Shown piece after piece: positions 1 to 8,626 of a stretch of DNA of 64,000 bases. The translations under genes and the position numbers were made by a program. The DNA is from Lachnospiraceae bacterium. GTDB lineage: Bacteria > Bacillota > Clostridia > Lachnospirales > Lachnospiraceae. Numbering within the stretch: the first letter of the stretch is position 1; the number at the start of each line of letters is the position of its first letter. The stretch lies in assembly GCA_017526745.1 (NCBI GenBank), contig JAFXQX010000030.1, forward strand, positions 37,277 to 101,276. The letters run 5' to 3'. Below the pieces are notes generated by a model. It saw only the letters and a list, made by a program, of their open reading frames with translations. It was not told the DNA's origin and did no database searches.

Positions 1-905
1 GCGAAAATCCTGTCGCGGATCTTCTTTAACAGCTCATAAGGTACCTCTTCAACAGTAGCTGATGTTGCATCAACGGAATTGACTGCGCGGATGATGACCA
101 TCCAGTCATCGGTACGTTTTCCGTCCTTTATACCTGTCGATGTGAAGGGAGGTACGACCGTGAAATACTGCCATACTTTTCCTTCAAGGCCTGCTGCCGC
201 AAACTCTTCGCGAAGTATCGCATCGGATTCACGGACCGCCTCAAGCCTGTCGCGCGTAATGGCGCCGACACAGCGAACACCCAGTCCCGGGCCAGGGAAG
301 GGCTGACGGTATACCATGTTATCGGGAAGCCCGAGCTGCTTTCCCACTACTCTGACTTCATCCTTATACAGATATTTAACGGGCTCAACAAGTTCAAAAT
401 CAAGTTCCTTCGGAAGTCCGCCCACATTGTGGTGCGCCTTTACACCGTCAGACTCAAGAATGTCGGGGTAGATCGTGCCCTGAGCCAGGAATTTTATTCC
501 TTCCTGCTTTGCAGCTTCTTCCGCGAATACGTCTATGAATTCCTTTCCGATTATCTTACGCTTTGTTTCGGGATCGGAAACGCCTGCAAGCTTATCAAGG
601 AAGCGGTCAACAGCATCAACATATATGAGATTGGCATCCATCTGGTTCTTGAATACCTCTATGACCTGCTCGGGTTCACCCTTTCTCAAGAGGCCGTGAT
701 TAACATGAACGCACACAAGGTTCTTACCTATTGCCTTTATAAGAAGTGCAGCAACTACCGAAGAATCAACACCTCCTGAAAGTGCCAGGAGAACTTTTTT
801 ATCTCCCACCTGCTCTTTGATCGCCTTTACCTGATCGTCGATAAAAGCATTTGCGGCTGTCGCATCGGTTATTCTTTTCAGTGATTCGGGCCTTAGATCT
901 GCCAT
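1..905 (-). CDS. guaA: GMP synthase ATP-pyrophosphatase subunit, 3' end outside window
   Basis: Amination of XMP to GMP in purine synthesis. The visible protein starts MADLRPESLKRITD and has the PP-loop LSGGVDSS near residue 45, then the GuaA dimerisation domain with RQPFPGPGLGVR. The ATG at 905 has an AAGGAG site six bases upstream, and an in-frame TAG lies about 27 bases before it, so the protein cannot extend upstream. Bacterial GuaA is normally about 510-525 residues with an N-terminal class I glutamine amidotransferase domain; that domain is absent here. The last 15-20 residues lie beyond base 1. Either it is a split GuaA whose glutaminase is elsewhere, or an ammonia-dependent paralogue. 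The family call is sure; the physiological role is less so. Confidence 0.93.
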   Translation of the reverse strand, partial: MADLRPESLKRITDATAANAFIDDQVKAIKEQVGDKKVLLALSGGVDSSVVAALLIKAIGKNLVCVHVNHGLLRKGEPEQVIEVFKNQMDANLIYVDAVDRFLDKLAGVSDPETKRKIIGKEFIDVFAEEAAKQEGIKFLAQGTIYPDILESDGVKAHHNVGGLPKELDFELVEPVKYLYKDEVRVVGKQLGLPDNMVYRQPFPGPGLGVRCVGAITRDRLEAVRESDAILREEFAAAGLEGKVWQYFTVVPPFTSTGIKDGKRTDDWMVIIRAVNSVDATSATVEEVPYELLKKIRDRIF

Positions 906-999
906 GATTTTCTCCTTGTCATCAATACACTACTGCTGAAATCAGTTACATGTACAAATATACTCCATCACCGCCCTTGAAGCAAGAGCGGACCACACT

Positions 1000-1071
1000 T
1001 GAGACAGGGGGACGGAGGTATTGTCTCACAAGAGTGGAACAGCAGGGACCGTCCCCACTGTTCCACTCTTG
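1000..1071. repeat. REP-like palindromic element
   Basis: TGAGAC (1000-1005) and GTCTCA (1023-1028) bracket a GGGGGACGGAGG core. Next to this lies a perfect 14-bp inverted repeat, CAAGAGTGGAACAG (1029-1042) and its complement (1058-1071), whose 15-base loop contains GGGACCGTCCC. Related words recur at 2190-2270 and 63880-64000. It resembles REP/RAYT-type intergenic palindromes; no RAYT transposase is in the window. Confidence 0.7.
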
Positions 1072-1089
1072 GCAAATCCGGGCGAAAGT

Positions 1090-1095
1090 TATAAT
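1090..1095 (+). promoter_or_regulatory. Possible -10 box for azlCD
   Basis: A TATAAT hexamer lies 32 bases before the azlC start. The best -35 match, TTGGCA at 1069-1074, gives a short 15-base spacer and lies in the right arm of the palindrome. Weak evidence. Confidence 0.3.
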
Positions 1096-1127
1096 ATATA
1101 CGGCGGAGCAGAACACAAAACAGCAAA

Positions 1128-1877
1128 ATGGGAAAAGATTATTCGTTAAAACTTGAAACTAACCGCTCCGAGCTTGTAAAGGGCATGCGCGACGGCGTGC
1201 CGATCGGGCTCGGATATTTTGCGGTCGCATTTTCGCTTGGGATAACCGCCAAGTCGATAGGGCTGGCCCCGGTAACATGCATGATCACAAGCGTGCTCTG
1301 CCATGCATCGGCCGGTGAATACGCCGTTTACACTGTGATAGGCGAGAATGCGGCATACATCGAAATGGCAATAATGGTGCTTGTCGCAAATGCGAGATAC
1401 CTTCTGATGAGCGCGGCGATGAGCCAGCGGATGGACAGCAGCCTTTCATTTTTCCACAGGCTGCTTATGGGATTCGGTATCACCGACGAGCTTTTCGGAA
1501 TATCGATAGCGCGTCCGGGAATGCTCAATCCCAACTATATGTACGGCGGTATGCTGATATCAATTCCCATGTGGGCGGCAGGATCCGCGATCGGGTGTTT
1601 TTCCGGCGGTGTTCTTCCGGAGAGGATCGTAAGCGCTCTTTCGGTCGCACTTTTCGGAATGTTCCTTGCGATAATCATCCCGCCCGCAAGAGGCAACCGT
1701 CTGATCGGTGCGATAATCGCCGTGTGTTTCGCACTCAGCTTCATCTTTTCCAAACTGCCGCTGCTGTCCTCGATCTCGGGCGGGACCAAAACGATCATAC
1801 TGACAGTTGTGATCTCCGCTATCGCCTCCATCCTCTTTCCGGTTGCGGACGAGGAAGAAAAGGAGGACGGCCGATGA
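1128..1877 (+). CDS. azlC: AzlC family branched-chain amino acid exporter, large subunit
   Basis: Large subunit of an AzlCD-type exporter of branched-chain amino acids or their analogues in the inner membrane. The 249 residues begin with a short basic N-terminus, then GMRDGVPIGLGYFAVAFSLG, the family signature start, followed by several hydrophobic segments and the motif VANARYLLMSAAMS around residues 85-98. The length is slightly above the usual 220-240. No good Shine-Dalgarno sits close to the ATG. Its TGA overlaps the azlD ATG by four bases (ATGA), so the two are translationally coupled. The exact substrate is inferred from the family only. Confidence 0.9.
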   Translation: MGKDYSLKLETNRSELVKGMRDGVPIGLGYFAVAFSLGITAKSIGLAPVTCMITSVLCHASAGEYAVYTVIGENAAYIEMAIMVLVANARYLLMSAAMSQRMDSSLSFFHRLLMGFGITDELFGISIARPGMLNPNYMYGGMLISIPMWAAGSAIGCFSGGVLPERIVSALSVALFGMFLAIIIPPARGNRLIGAIIAVCFALSFIFSKLPLLSSISGGTKTIILTVVISAIASILFPVADEEEKEDGR

Positions 1878-2179
1878 CTCACAGTATTTTTATCTACATA
1901 CTCATAGCCGCAGTTGTAAGCCTTATAATCCGGGCGCTTCCGACTACTCTTTTGCGCCGGAAGATAACAAACAGATTTATCCGTTCATTCCTGTACTACG
2001 TTCCGTATGCAACCCTTTCGGTCATGACATTTCCCGCGATCACCGAAGCAACAAAAAATCCCGCCGCAGGGTATGCCGCCCTCATCGTCGGGATAGTAGT
2101 CGCATGGTTTCGAAAAAACCTGTTCGAGACAGCCGTTTTATGCTGCCTCACTGTGCTTGTCATAGAGTTCTTTTTGTGA
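1874..2179 (+). CDS. azlD: AzlD family small membrane subunit
   Basis: Small partner of AzlC. The 101-residue protein has about four hydrophobic segments and the family pattern of ALPTTLLRR near residue 21 followed by FLYYVPYATLSVMTFPAI. It starts in the ATGA overlap with azlC, and the two proteins are expected to form one transporter. A GGGGACGG-containing repeat begins just after its stop codon, so the 3' end of this transcript carries the palindromic repeat material at 2190-2270. Confidence 0.88.
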   Translation: MTHSIFIYILIAAVVSLIIRALPTTLLRRKITNRFIRSFLYYVPYATLSVMTFPAITEATKNPAAGYAALIVGIVVAWFRKNLFETAVLCCLTVLVIEFFL

Positions 2180-2211
2180 AACACCGGGGACGGTCCTTAC
2201 CGTTCCATTTT

Positions 2212-2270
2212 TGAGACAACACCTCCGTCCCTCAGTCTCACTGAGACAACACCTCCGTCCCTCAGTCTCA
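2212..2270. repeat. Two tandem copies of a 29-bp palindromic-ended repeat
   Basis: Two identical 29-base units (2212-2240 and 2242-2270) each start TGAGACAACACCTCCGTCCC and end GTCTCA, so each has inverted ends. The core is the complement of the GGGACGGAGG word seen at 1010. The psd stop codon (2268-2270) overlaps the last unit. There are only two copies and no spacers. Confidence 0.75.
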
Positions 2271-3074
2271 TTGTTTTCGTCCTATCATCTCGCCCATCTT
2301 TACAGGCGTTTCCCTTCCTTCCGAAGTCGCTTTGATCAATCTGTCATCAAGCACGATCCTATTCTTCTGCACGAGAAGAATGACCGTCGATCCGCCGTAG
2401 TTAAAATACCCCTTCTCCTCTCCGCGGAAGCAGACGTGCCTTCCGTGGTGATTTTTGATGCGTCCTACGAGCATGGCACCGACCTCCATCTGAACGATGG
2501 GCCCGAAATTCCCGGTCTTGATAACGCAGTATTCGCGGCTGTTCTCGGTAAACACGGGCAGCTGCTCAAGCGCGACGGGCTGTACCGTATGAAGCTTCCC
2601 GGGGATGAAATGATTGTCGCCTTTAACACCGCTGTCTATATATGCATAGCGGTGGTAGTTATCTACGCACAGCCTGAACACGAGGCAGTATCCGCCATCA
2701 AAGTGTGCGGCAGTCTTCTTTGAATGAAGAAGCCTCTTTAAAGAGTACCGGGACTGCTTGACGAGGATCACTGTATCTTCCCTTATTTCATATACTGACA
2801 AGAGGCCGTCGCACGGCGATACAAATGCGGACGGATCAAGATCGAACACTCTCATGCCCGGTCTTACCCGCCTGACAAAGAAATCATTAAAACAGTGAAA
2901 ATCATTTGCTATGTATTCCGACAGGTCGATAGAGTTGGCATTGACAAACGGTCTTATCAACAGGCAGGACAGACGGCTGTCCATAAAAGCTCCGCACAGT
3001 TTTGAAACAGGCGGCTGGATCAGCACTTTTAATATGATTCGTCCGAAGACTGTATTATAAAGAAAATCAAGCAT
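2268..3074 (-). CDS. psd: Phosphatidylserine decarboxylase proenzyme
   Basis: Converts phosphatidylserine to phosphatidylethanolamine at the membrane. The self-cleavage motif appears as YGGST near the C-terminus; cleavage between Gly and Ser would give the pyruvoyl small subunit. Other family signs are NDFFVRRVRPG, SPCDG and the histidine-rich FRLCVDNYHRYAYID. I chose ATG at 3074 (MLDFLYNTVFGR); an in-frame GTG five codons upstream overlaps the pssA stop codon. Neither has a clear ribosome site, so translation is probably coupled to pssA. It is the last gene of the yitT-flippase-pssA-psd run. Confidence 0.93.
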   Translation of the reverse strand: MLDFLYNTVFGRIILKVLIQPPVSKLCGAFMDSRLSCLLIRPFVNANSIDLSEYIANDFHCFNDFFVRRVRPGMRVFDLDPSAFVSPCDGLLSVYEIREDTVILVKQSRYSLKRLLHSKKTAAHFDGGYCLVFRLCVDNYHRYAYIDSGVKGDNHFIPGKLHTVQPVALEQLPVFTENSREYCVIKTGNFGPIVQMEVGAMLVGRIKNHHGRHVCFRGEEKGYFNYGGSTVILLVQKNRIVLDDRLIKATSEGRETPVKMGEMIGRKQ

Positions 3075-3078
3075 AAGT

Positions 3079-3774
3079 TTAATGTGCACACGAACGAAGT
3101 ATCAGCATGATCACAAACTCAAGCGCCCCGATACCGCACAGTACGGCTACACCCTTGACGCCGGGTTTTCTGACTTCGATCTTTGATACGAAAAGGTACC
3201 CTACAATGACCATGACACCGTAGTAGACAACAGTCATGTCAAGAGGGGTCATGAACTGCAGGAGCATTACAAACGGGAAAATGAGTGCGGCACTTGTAAC
3301 GGGAAGGCCTGTGTATGATCTTCGCTTGCCGCCCTCTTCCTTCTGGCGTTTCTCTTCCATGACGTTGAAATATGCAAGCCTTATCATCGCCATGAGGACG
3401 TACAGCATCATTACGAGAAAGCACAGGAGCGGCACGACAAAATCAAGCGGATTACCGGTATGAAGGCGAGGGATCATGGTGAATTCCGGATTCTGCCACA
3501 CAAGAACTTCCCCGATGATAGCGGGAAGGACACCGAATGCAACAAGATCCGAGAGCGAGTCGATCTGAACGCCGAACTTGATCTCATCTTCCGTCCTGTT
3601 CTTTTTATGGCGTGCGACCTCACCGTCAAACGCATCGCACAGTCCACAGAACAGCAGGAAAAACGTTCCGAGGAACGGATGCCCCTGTCCCATCAGTGTT
3701 ATCGTTATACCGAGTCCTGCCGAAACAAGCGACAGATATGTCAGTATGACCGTGTAGTTATAATACCCTATCAT
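3079..3774 (-). CDS. pssA: CDP-diacylglycerol-serine O-phosphatidyltransferase
   Basis: Makes phosphatidylserine from CDP-diacylglycerol and serine. The CDP-alcohol phosphotransferase motif is visible at about residues 47-78: CDAFDGEVARH, a charged insert, then GVQIDSLSD, giving the D-G-A-R, G, D and D residues. Five or more hydrophobic segments follow in the 231-residue protein, a usual length for the Gram-positive type. Its ATG overlaps the stop of the upstream flippase-like gene (ATGA), and psd follows directly, which supports serine rather than another alcohol as the substrate. Confidence 0.92.
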   Translation of the reverse strand: MIGYYNYTVILTYLSLVSAGLGITITLMGQGHPFLGTFFLLFCGLCDAFDGEVARHKKNRTEDEIKFGVQIDSLSDLVAFGVLPAIIGEVLVWQNPEFTMIPRLHTGNPLDFVVPLLCFLVMMLYVLMAMIRLAYFNVMEEKRQKEEGGKRRSYTGLPVTSAALIFPFVMLLQFMTPLDMTVVYYGVMVIVGYLFVSKIEVRKPGVKGVAVLCGIGALEFVIMLILRSCAH

Positions 3775-4829
3775 TCCTCATCTTCCTCACTTTGCAGAAA
3801 ACCGATCCTTCTCTTGATCGAAAAATGCCCGATCACAACGATCAGTGCACATGTTAAAACACAGATGTAAAACGAGATACCACGGCTGGCAAGCTCCAGG
3901 CTGATGGCATCTTCATTGCTCATAAGGTTGTTAAGACCGTCGAGCAGCAGGTAGTCGATAACACCCATGGCTCCGGGGACCGGGATCGAATTGGATCCTA
4001 TGACCGAGAGCGCATGCGTCGACCATATATCAACAACCTTGTCGTATGCGCCTCCGCCCGCCAGAAATACCATAACGGAAACACATATCTGCAGGGATCT
4101 TTGCAGGAAATTAAACAGGAAACATTTTACAAGCATCCCGCGATGCCCGTCGATCATCTCCGCACAGTCCCTGTACTCATTCGTGATCCGGTCAAGCTTC
4201 TTCTCAAGCTTTGTCGTATTCCTGACAAGTTTTATCTTTGCGAACAGACGGATGAAAAATCGTCCGATCCCATGAACCCAGTCCTCACGCTTGATCAGAA
4301 GTATTATAAACGTTATCAGCGTCGCCTGGATCAGATATCCTATGATGATGAGTGCCTTGGAAAGCGGGGTAAAATCCAGGAACAGATAAGGCGAGACTAT
4401 CACGGCGATAATACCTATTGCCATGATGGATGCGGTGTACATGACAAGATTTAACAAAAGGGCGACGGCAGTGACCGCAGTCGGAACGGCATCAGCCATC
4501 ATAAAATACGCGCTTGCAGGCTGTCCGCCGGAAGCAGACGGCGTGATCGCCGAAAAATATATATCGGCCGCAGAATAAACTATGCCTTTGTTGATGGATC
4601 TTTTATGCCCGAATGCCTTTAGGACCGCAAGCAGTGCCAGTCCCTCAAAGAGCACAAAACACGCCATACAGACTATGGCCATCATGATCCAGAACGGATT
4701 GGCATCCCTGAAATACTGTATAAAATCATCAAATGAGTAATCTTTTGTCTGCTGTGCGACCGCCCATATCGAAAGAGCTGCAAGAACGAGTGCCACGACA
4801 GTCCACATCCGGCTTTTCTTTTTTTCCAT
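3771..4829 (-). CDS. Flippase-like membrane protein (lysylphosphatidylglycerol synthase TM domain)
   Basis: A 352-residue polytopic protein of the UPF0104/AglD-like family, the membrane half of MprF. Visible hallmarks are SASGGQPASAYFMM near residue 100 and PVPGAMGVIDYLLL near 285, with about eight hydrophobic segments. There is no C-terminal aminoacyl-transferase domain, so it is not an MprF synthase. It sits between yitT and pssA, six bases after yitT and overlapping pssA by four. By context it may move a phospholipid or lipid-linked molecule across the membrane; this is inference. Confidence 0.85.
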   Translation of the reverse strand: MEKKKSRMWTVVALVLAALSIWAVAQQTKDYSFDDFIQYFRDANPFWIMMAIVCMACFVLFEGLALLAVLKAFGHKRSINKGIVYSAADIYFSAITPSASGGQPASAYFMMADAVPTAVTAVALLLNLVMYTASIMAIGIIAVIVSPYLFLDFTPLSKALIIIGYLIQATLITFIILLIKREDWVHGIGRFFIRLFAKIKLVRNTTKLEKKLDRITNEYRDCAEMIDGHRGMLVKCFLFNFLQRSLQICVSVMVFLAGGGAYDKVVDIWSTHALSVIGSNSIPVPGAMGVIDYLLLDGLNNLMSNEDAISLELASRGISFYICVLTCALIVVIGHFSIKRRIGFLQSEEDEE

Positions 4830-4835
4830 AATATG

Positions 4836-5672
4836 TTATCTGAGTATCTCGTCGATCGTGGTGACCGTGGAAAAGGTCCCTTTGTGAGCGGATATTATCT
4901 CCTTCATCCTTGACAGTTCAAAATAGTTTATGTAACACACGAGCGTCTTGTTCTCGCCGCTTATCGCACCGTATGAATCCGTAACGGTACAGGTTTTGTT
5001 GAGTTTGTCCTTGATATCCTTTATCAGGCCGTCGACATCCTTTGTGATTATCGTGACCTGTTTGATCGCCTCAAAGTGGTCGGTAAAGTGGTCGATCACG
5101 GCTGTCGCAACAATATAAACAAGGAGAGACAGCAGTGCAGAATTCTTATTGATCATGATGAATGCCGCAAAATATACGCATGCGTTGAACGCGATCAGGA
5201 TAAAGGTCATGGAAAAATCCCTGCCGGTCGCATCAGAGAGTTTCTTGATGATTATGTTCGCAAATATCTCCGATCCGTCGATGCATCCGCCCTGCCGAAG
5301 GATCAGCGACAGTCCCGCGCCGAGTATCGCACCGCCGAATGCTACGGCAAGAAAATGCTCGGTATTGATCTCAAACGATACCTTCTCAAATGCGGCTATC
5401 CCGAGTGTATATACAAGCGATCCGACTGCCGCCTTGATGCCGAACTCTTTTCCAAGCATTGCGGCGCCGGCAATGATAAACGGAAGAAATACCGCAAACA
5501 CGCAGACCGAAAGATTCCAGCCCGAGTGTTTTGATATCAGGATTGCGATACCCGCCGTACCGTAATCTATCGCATCGTTCGGAAGCAGAATGCATGCTAC
5601 CGAAAAGCTCGCAAGAAGTGCGCCGAGGATTATCAGAATATACGAAACGGCCCTTCCGAATCTTTTGTCCAA
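4836..5672 (-). CDS. yitT: YitT family membrane protein with C-terminal DUF2179 domain
   Basis: A 278-residue protein with five or six hydrophobic segments (residues about 10-190) followed by a soluble DUF2179 domain (about 200-278, QVTIITKDVDGLIKDIK to VTTIDEILR). The family function is unknown. The start is TTG at 5672, with GGGAG about seven bases upstream; a later ATG would remove the first membrane segment. It is the first gene of the lipid operon and is read from a good promoter at 5707-5735. Confidence 0.9.
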   Translation of the reverse strand: MDKRFGRAVSYILIILGALLASFSVACILLPNDAIDYGTAGIAILISKHSGWNLSVCVFAVFLPFIIAGAAMLGKEFGIKAAVGSLVYTLGIAAFEKVSFEINTEHFLAVAFGGAILGAGLSLILRQGGCIDGSEIFANIIIKKLSDATGRDFSMTFILIAFNACVYFAAFIMINKNSALLSLLVYIVATAVIDHFTDHFEAIKQVTIITKDVDGLIKDIKDKLNKTCTVTDSYGAISGENKTLVCYINYFELSRMKEIISAHKGTFSTVTTIDEILR

Positions 5673-5706
5673 AACACATCTCCCACTGTTAAAATCTAAC
5701 TTATAT

Positions 5707-5735
5707 ATTTTACACTATGTAACGCCCGCGGTCAA
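5707..5735 (-). promoter_or_regulatory. Sigma-A-type promoter of the yitT-psd operon
   Basis: Minus strand TTGACC (5735-5730), 17-base spacer, TAAAAT (5712-5707). It lies about 35 bases before the yitT TTG start and back-to-back with the ugd promoter. Confidence 0.65.
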
Positions 5736-5773
5736 AGAAGTCTTCGCCTTTTTGCTCCGCCGTTTTGTCTTCG

Positions 5774-5802
5774 TTGACTTGGCAATTCAAATGGATTAGA
5801 AT
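5774..5802 (+). promoter_or_regulatory. Sigma-A-type promoter of ugd
   Basis: TTGACT (5774-5779), 17-base spacer, TAGAAT (5797-5802). Transcription would start near 5809, leaving a short leader with TGGAGGA before the ATG at 5836. Confidence 0.65.
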
Positions 5803-5835
5803 TTAGGCAATGTTTTGTGTTCTGGAGGAATTATA

Positions 5836-7077
5836 ATGAGCGGATCAAAGAAATACAATATTGCAGTGGCCGGAACCGGATATGTGGGACTGTCTCTCGC
5901 GGTTCTTCTGGCCCAGCACAATCATGTGACTGCCGTTGACCTGGTACCCGAAAAGGTCGATCTTCTCAACGCCCGCAAGTCACCGATAAAGGATGAATAT
6001 ATAGAAAAATACCTTGCGGAAAAGGATCTTGATATCACCGCAACACTTGACGGAGACAGCGCATATAAGGATGCTGATTTTGTCATCATCGCAGCTCCGA
6101 CAAACTACGACAGCCAGCGCAACTTCTTCGACTGTTCGGCGGTAGAATCGGTCATCGAGCAGGTCCTTCGCTGCAGCGATCATGCGATGATGGTCATCAA
6201 ATCAACGATCCCCGTAGGATATACCGAATCGGTCAGGAAAAAATATAACACCGACAGGATACTGTTCTCGCCCGAATTTTTGCGCGAATCAAAGGCCCTT
6301 TACGATAACCTCTATCCGTCAAGGATCATCGTATCGTGCGACGAGGGCTCAAAGGACGCCGCGCACACATTCGCATCGCTTCTTACGCAGGGTGCTCTCA
6401 AGGAAAACATAGACACGCTCTTTATGGGATTTACCGAAGCCGAGGCGGTCAAGCTCTTTGCAAACACTTATCTCGCGCTTCGTGTTTCATATTTCAACGA
6501 GCTTGACACATACGCCGAATCCAAGGGTCTTAACACCGAGGAGATCATCAAGGGCGTGTGCCTCGATCCGAGGATCGGCGACCAGTACAATAACCCTTCG
6601 TTCGGCTACGGCGGATACTGCCTGCCCAAGGATACGAAGCAGCTTCTGGCAAACTTTACCAATGTTCCGCAGAACATGATAAGTGCTATCGTCGAGAGCA
6701 ACAGGACGAGAAAAGACTACATCGCCGACCGCGTGCTCACGATCGCCGGTGCATACGAGAACAGCAGCCAGTGGGATCCCGCCAAGGAGAAGGACGTGAC
6801 CGTCGGCGTATACCGCCTGACCATGAAGACGAATTCCGACAACTTCCGCCAGTCCTCGATCCAAGGCATCATGAAGAGGATCAAGGGAAAAGGGGCGAAA
6901 GTCATCATATTCGAGCCTGCTCTTTCCGACGGGGAATCGTTCTTCGGATCAAAGGTCGTAAATGACCTGGCCGAATTCAAGAAAATGAGCGATGCCATCA
7001 TCGCAAACAGGTACGACTCCTGCCTGGACGATGTCAAAGATAAGGTATATACGAGAGATATATTTAAGAGGGATTAG
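5836..7077 (+). CDS. ugd: UDP-glucose 6-dehydrogenase
   Basis: Oxidises UDP-glucose to UDP-glucuronate with NAD+. The N-terminal Rossmann motif is [14 protein letters not shown], and the catalytic cysteine lies in the conserved [14 protein letters not shown] around residues 255-268. The C-terminal UDP-binding part contains [17 protein letters not shown] chose ATG at 5836 because TGGAGGA stands about six bases before it; a longer in-frame start at 5815 has no ribosome site. It ends convergently, overlapping the next gene by three bases. With the 4-epimerase at 46.2-47.3 kb it can feed UDP-glucuronate and UDP-galacturonate into surface glycans. Confidence 0.96.
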   Translation: MSGSKKYNIAVAGTGYVGLSLAVLLAQHNHVTAVDLVPEKVDLLNARKSPIKDEYIEKYLAEKDLDITATLDGDSAYKDADFVIIAAPTNYDSQRNFFDCSAVESVIEQVLRCSDHAMMVIKSTIPVGYTESVRKKYNTDRILFSPEFLRESKALYDNLYPSRIIVSCDEGSKDAAHTFASLLTQGALKENIDTLFMGFTEAEAVKLFANTYLALRVSYFNELDTYAESKGLNTEEIIKGVCLDPRIGDQYNNPSFGYGGYCLPKDTKQLLANFTNVPQNMISAIVESNRTRKDYIADRVLTIAGAYENSSQWDPAKEKDVTVGVYRLTMKTNSDNFRQSSIQGIMKRIKGKGAKVIIFEPALSDGESFFGSKVVNDLAEFKKMSDAIIANRYDSCLDDVKDKVYTRDIFKRD

Positions 7078-8501
7078 ATTTTGAACAGATCATCCAGCGT
7101 AACAACGGATTGTATCACTCCCGCGTGGGTATTGGGGACAAGTCCTTTTGTTGTTACAAGTGTCGGAAATATCGCATATCCTGTTCCGGTTTGTTGAACA
7201 AGGTCATTTATCTTTTTGTTTATATTGTTTTCATCCTTATCCGTTATCGTATATTCTGAAGCCGAATACTTCATCTCGCACAGATTAATAACCTGATCCC
7301 TTCTTACTATCAACATATCTATCTGCGAACCGAAGATTCCTTTTTCCGGGTCCTTTTTACACTGCCAGGAGTTTACTTCCGTAAGTACCCCGGATATACC
7401 CAGTTTCATCTTTATCTGAATTACGTGTTCGAGACATACCCTCTCAAATGCGAGGCCACACCACGTGTTATATGACGGAGTGTTGATGCTGTTCGACCAA
7501 AAGTGTTCATCACTCGGAGCATTCTTTAAATATTTGTAATAGAACAAAGTATAGTTATCAATCAACTGGTACAACGCATTCTTTTTTTTCATTCCATAAG
7601 CATTGTATCTTCGTATGAATCCGCAGCTTTCAAGTTCCTCGAGCCTTAGTGTAAGATCGCCTGAATTAACAATTCGGGCTGCATCTATAATCTCCTCGCG
7701 GGTCATTCCAACCTTCTTGTTACCAAGAGCCTGAACGATCTTAAGATATACATCCGGGTTTTTAAATATAGATGCGTACAGGTATTTAAACTCATCTTTA
7801 AGCACTGCATCATCAGAAAACAAAATCTCATCAATATTCTGAGCAAGGCTTAGCCCCTTCTTTAAGAAAGTCCAGTAATATGGAACGCCTCCAAAGATCA
7901 TATAATACTGAAGGATCTGCTCACGATTAAGAACCAGTCCTTTTGCGTGAACATAATCCTCACACTGTCGTAGTGAGAAAGGTTTTAGCGCAATCTTCTC
8001 GGTTAGCCGGTTGTATAGCCCACCTTTATTATGTATGACCTTCGAGATCATCCACGCCGTGGCAGATGAACAGCATATAAGGATCACATCTTTTCTGGCT
8101 GATGCAAATCCATTCCAAAAATTCTCAAGAGCCATTATCAGGTTGCTTTTGGGCGTATCCATCCAAGACAGCTCGTCTATGAATATGATCTTCCTGCTCT
8201 CTTTTGACTGTCTTATCAGCTCCTTGAGCCCTTCAAACGCCTCAAGCCAATTTTGAGGTTTCTTTTTAAAGTCATATCCTGCCTCGCTTAGGGAGGCTAT
8301 AAACGCAAATATCTGGTCACTCATTCCTCCATCATAAAGACCTGCATGCTGGAACGTAAGCCTATTGGTGCAGGCTTCTCTGACAAGATAGGTCTTTCCT
8401 ATCCCTCTTCTCCCATATATGGCAATAAAGTGTGATTCAGTGTCATTTATTGCCATATTCAGCAATTCTATTTCCTTATCTCTTCCGATAAGCAATGGCA
8501 A
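7074..8501 (-). CDS. Archaeal-type ATPase with DUF234 nuclease-like C-terminus
   Basis: A 475-residue protein of the ATPase_2/DUF234 family. The P-loop is GRRGIGKTY near residue 30 and Walker B is [11 protein letters not shown] near 105. The C-terminal part has a PD-(D/E)XK-like pattern, [11 protein letters not shown] then LCEMKYS, near residues 395-415. A winged-helix-like stretch ([11 protein letters not shown]) lies between. The start is TTG at 8501, only three bases after AGGAGG; the TTG two codons later (8495) has better spacing. It is a single gene with its own inverted repeat upstream, probably accessory. The family is common in archaea and anaerobes, and the biological role is unknown. 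Confidence 0.85.
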   Translation of the reverse strand: MPLLIGRDKEIELLNMAINDTESHFIAIYGRRGIGKTYLVREACTNRLTFQHAGLYDGGMSDQIFAFIASLSEAGYDFKKKPQNWLEAFEGLKELIRQSKESRKIIFIDELSWMDTPKSNLIMALENFWNGFASARKDVILICCSSATAWMISKVIHNKGGLYNRLTEKIALKPFSLRQCEDYVHAKGLVLNREQILQYYMIFGGVPYYWTFLKKGLSLAQNIDEILFSDDAVLKDEFKYLYASIFKNPDVYLKIVQALGNKKVGMTREEIIDAARIVNSGDLTLRLEELESCGFIRRYNAYGMKKKNALYQLIDNYTLFYYKYLKNAPSDEHFWSNSINTPSYNTWCGLAFERVCLEHVIQIKMKLGISGVLTEVNSWQCKKDPEKGIFGSQIDMLIVRRDQVINLCEMKYSASEYTITDKDENNINKKINDLVQQTGTGYAIFPTLVTTKGLVPNTHAGVIQSVVTLDDLFKI

Positions 8502-8510
8502 ACGCCTCCT

Positions 8511-8555
8511 ATAATCCGCTTAATCTATATTGTGCGACGAGATTAAGCGGGTTAT
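8511..8555. promoter_or_regulatory. 16-bp inverted repeat upstream of the ATPase gene
   Basis: ATAATCCGCTTAATCT (8511-8526) pairs with AGATTAAGCGGGTTAT (8540-8555) with one mismatch and a 13-base spacer. It lies right before the TTG start of the ATPase, downstream of the glycan locus. It could be an operator, or a terminator for the locus, although no long T run follows. Confidence 0.5.
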
Positions 8556-8626
8556 AGCCGGTGCAGTTATGACTCCGAGTCTACCGTTTTGGAGGACTCG
8601 GACATTAAATTCCTCGATTATATGCT

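Noticed and set aside
2212..2270. Tandem 29-bp repeats as a mini CRISPR array
   Set aside because: Only two units separated by one base, no spacers and no cas genes; the same words occur as intergenic palindromes elsewhere.
7074..8501. DUF234 ATPase as part of the glycan locus
   Set aside because: It is separated by an inverted repeat and about 125 non-coding bases, has no glycan-related domain and belongs to a family that commonly occurs alone.
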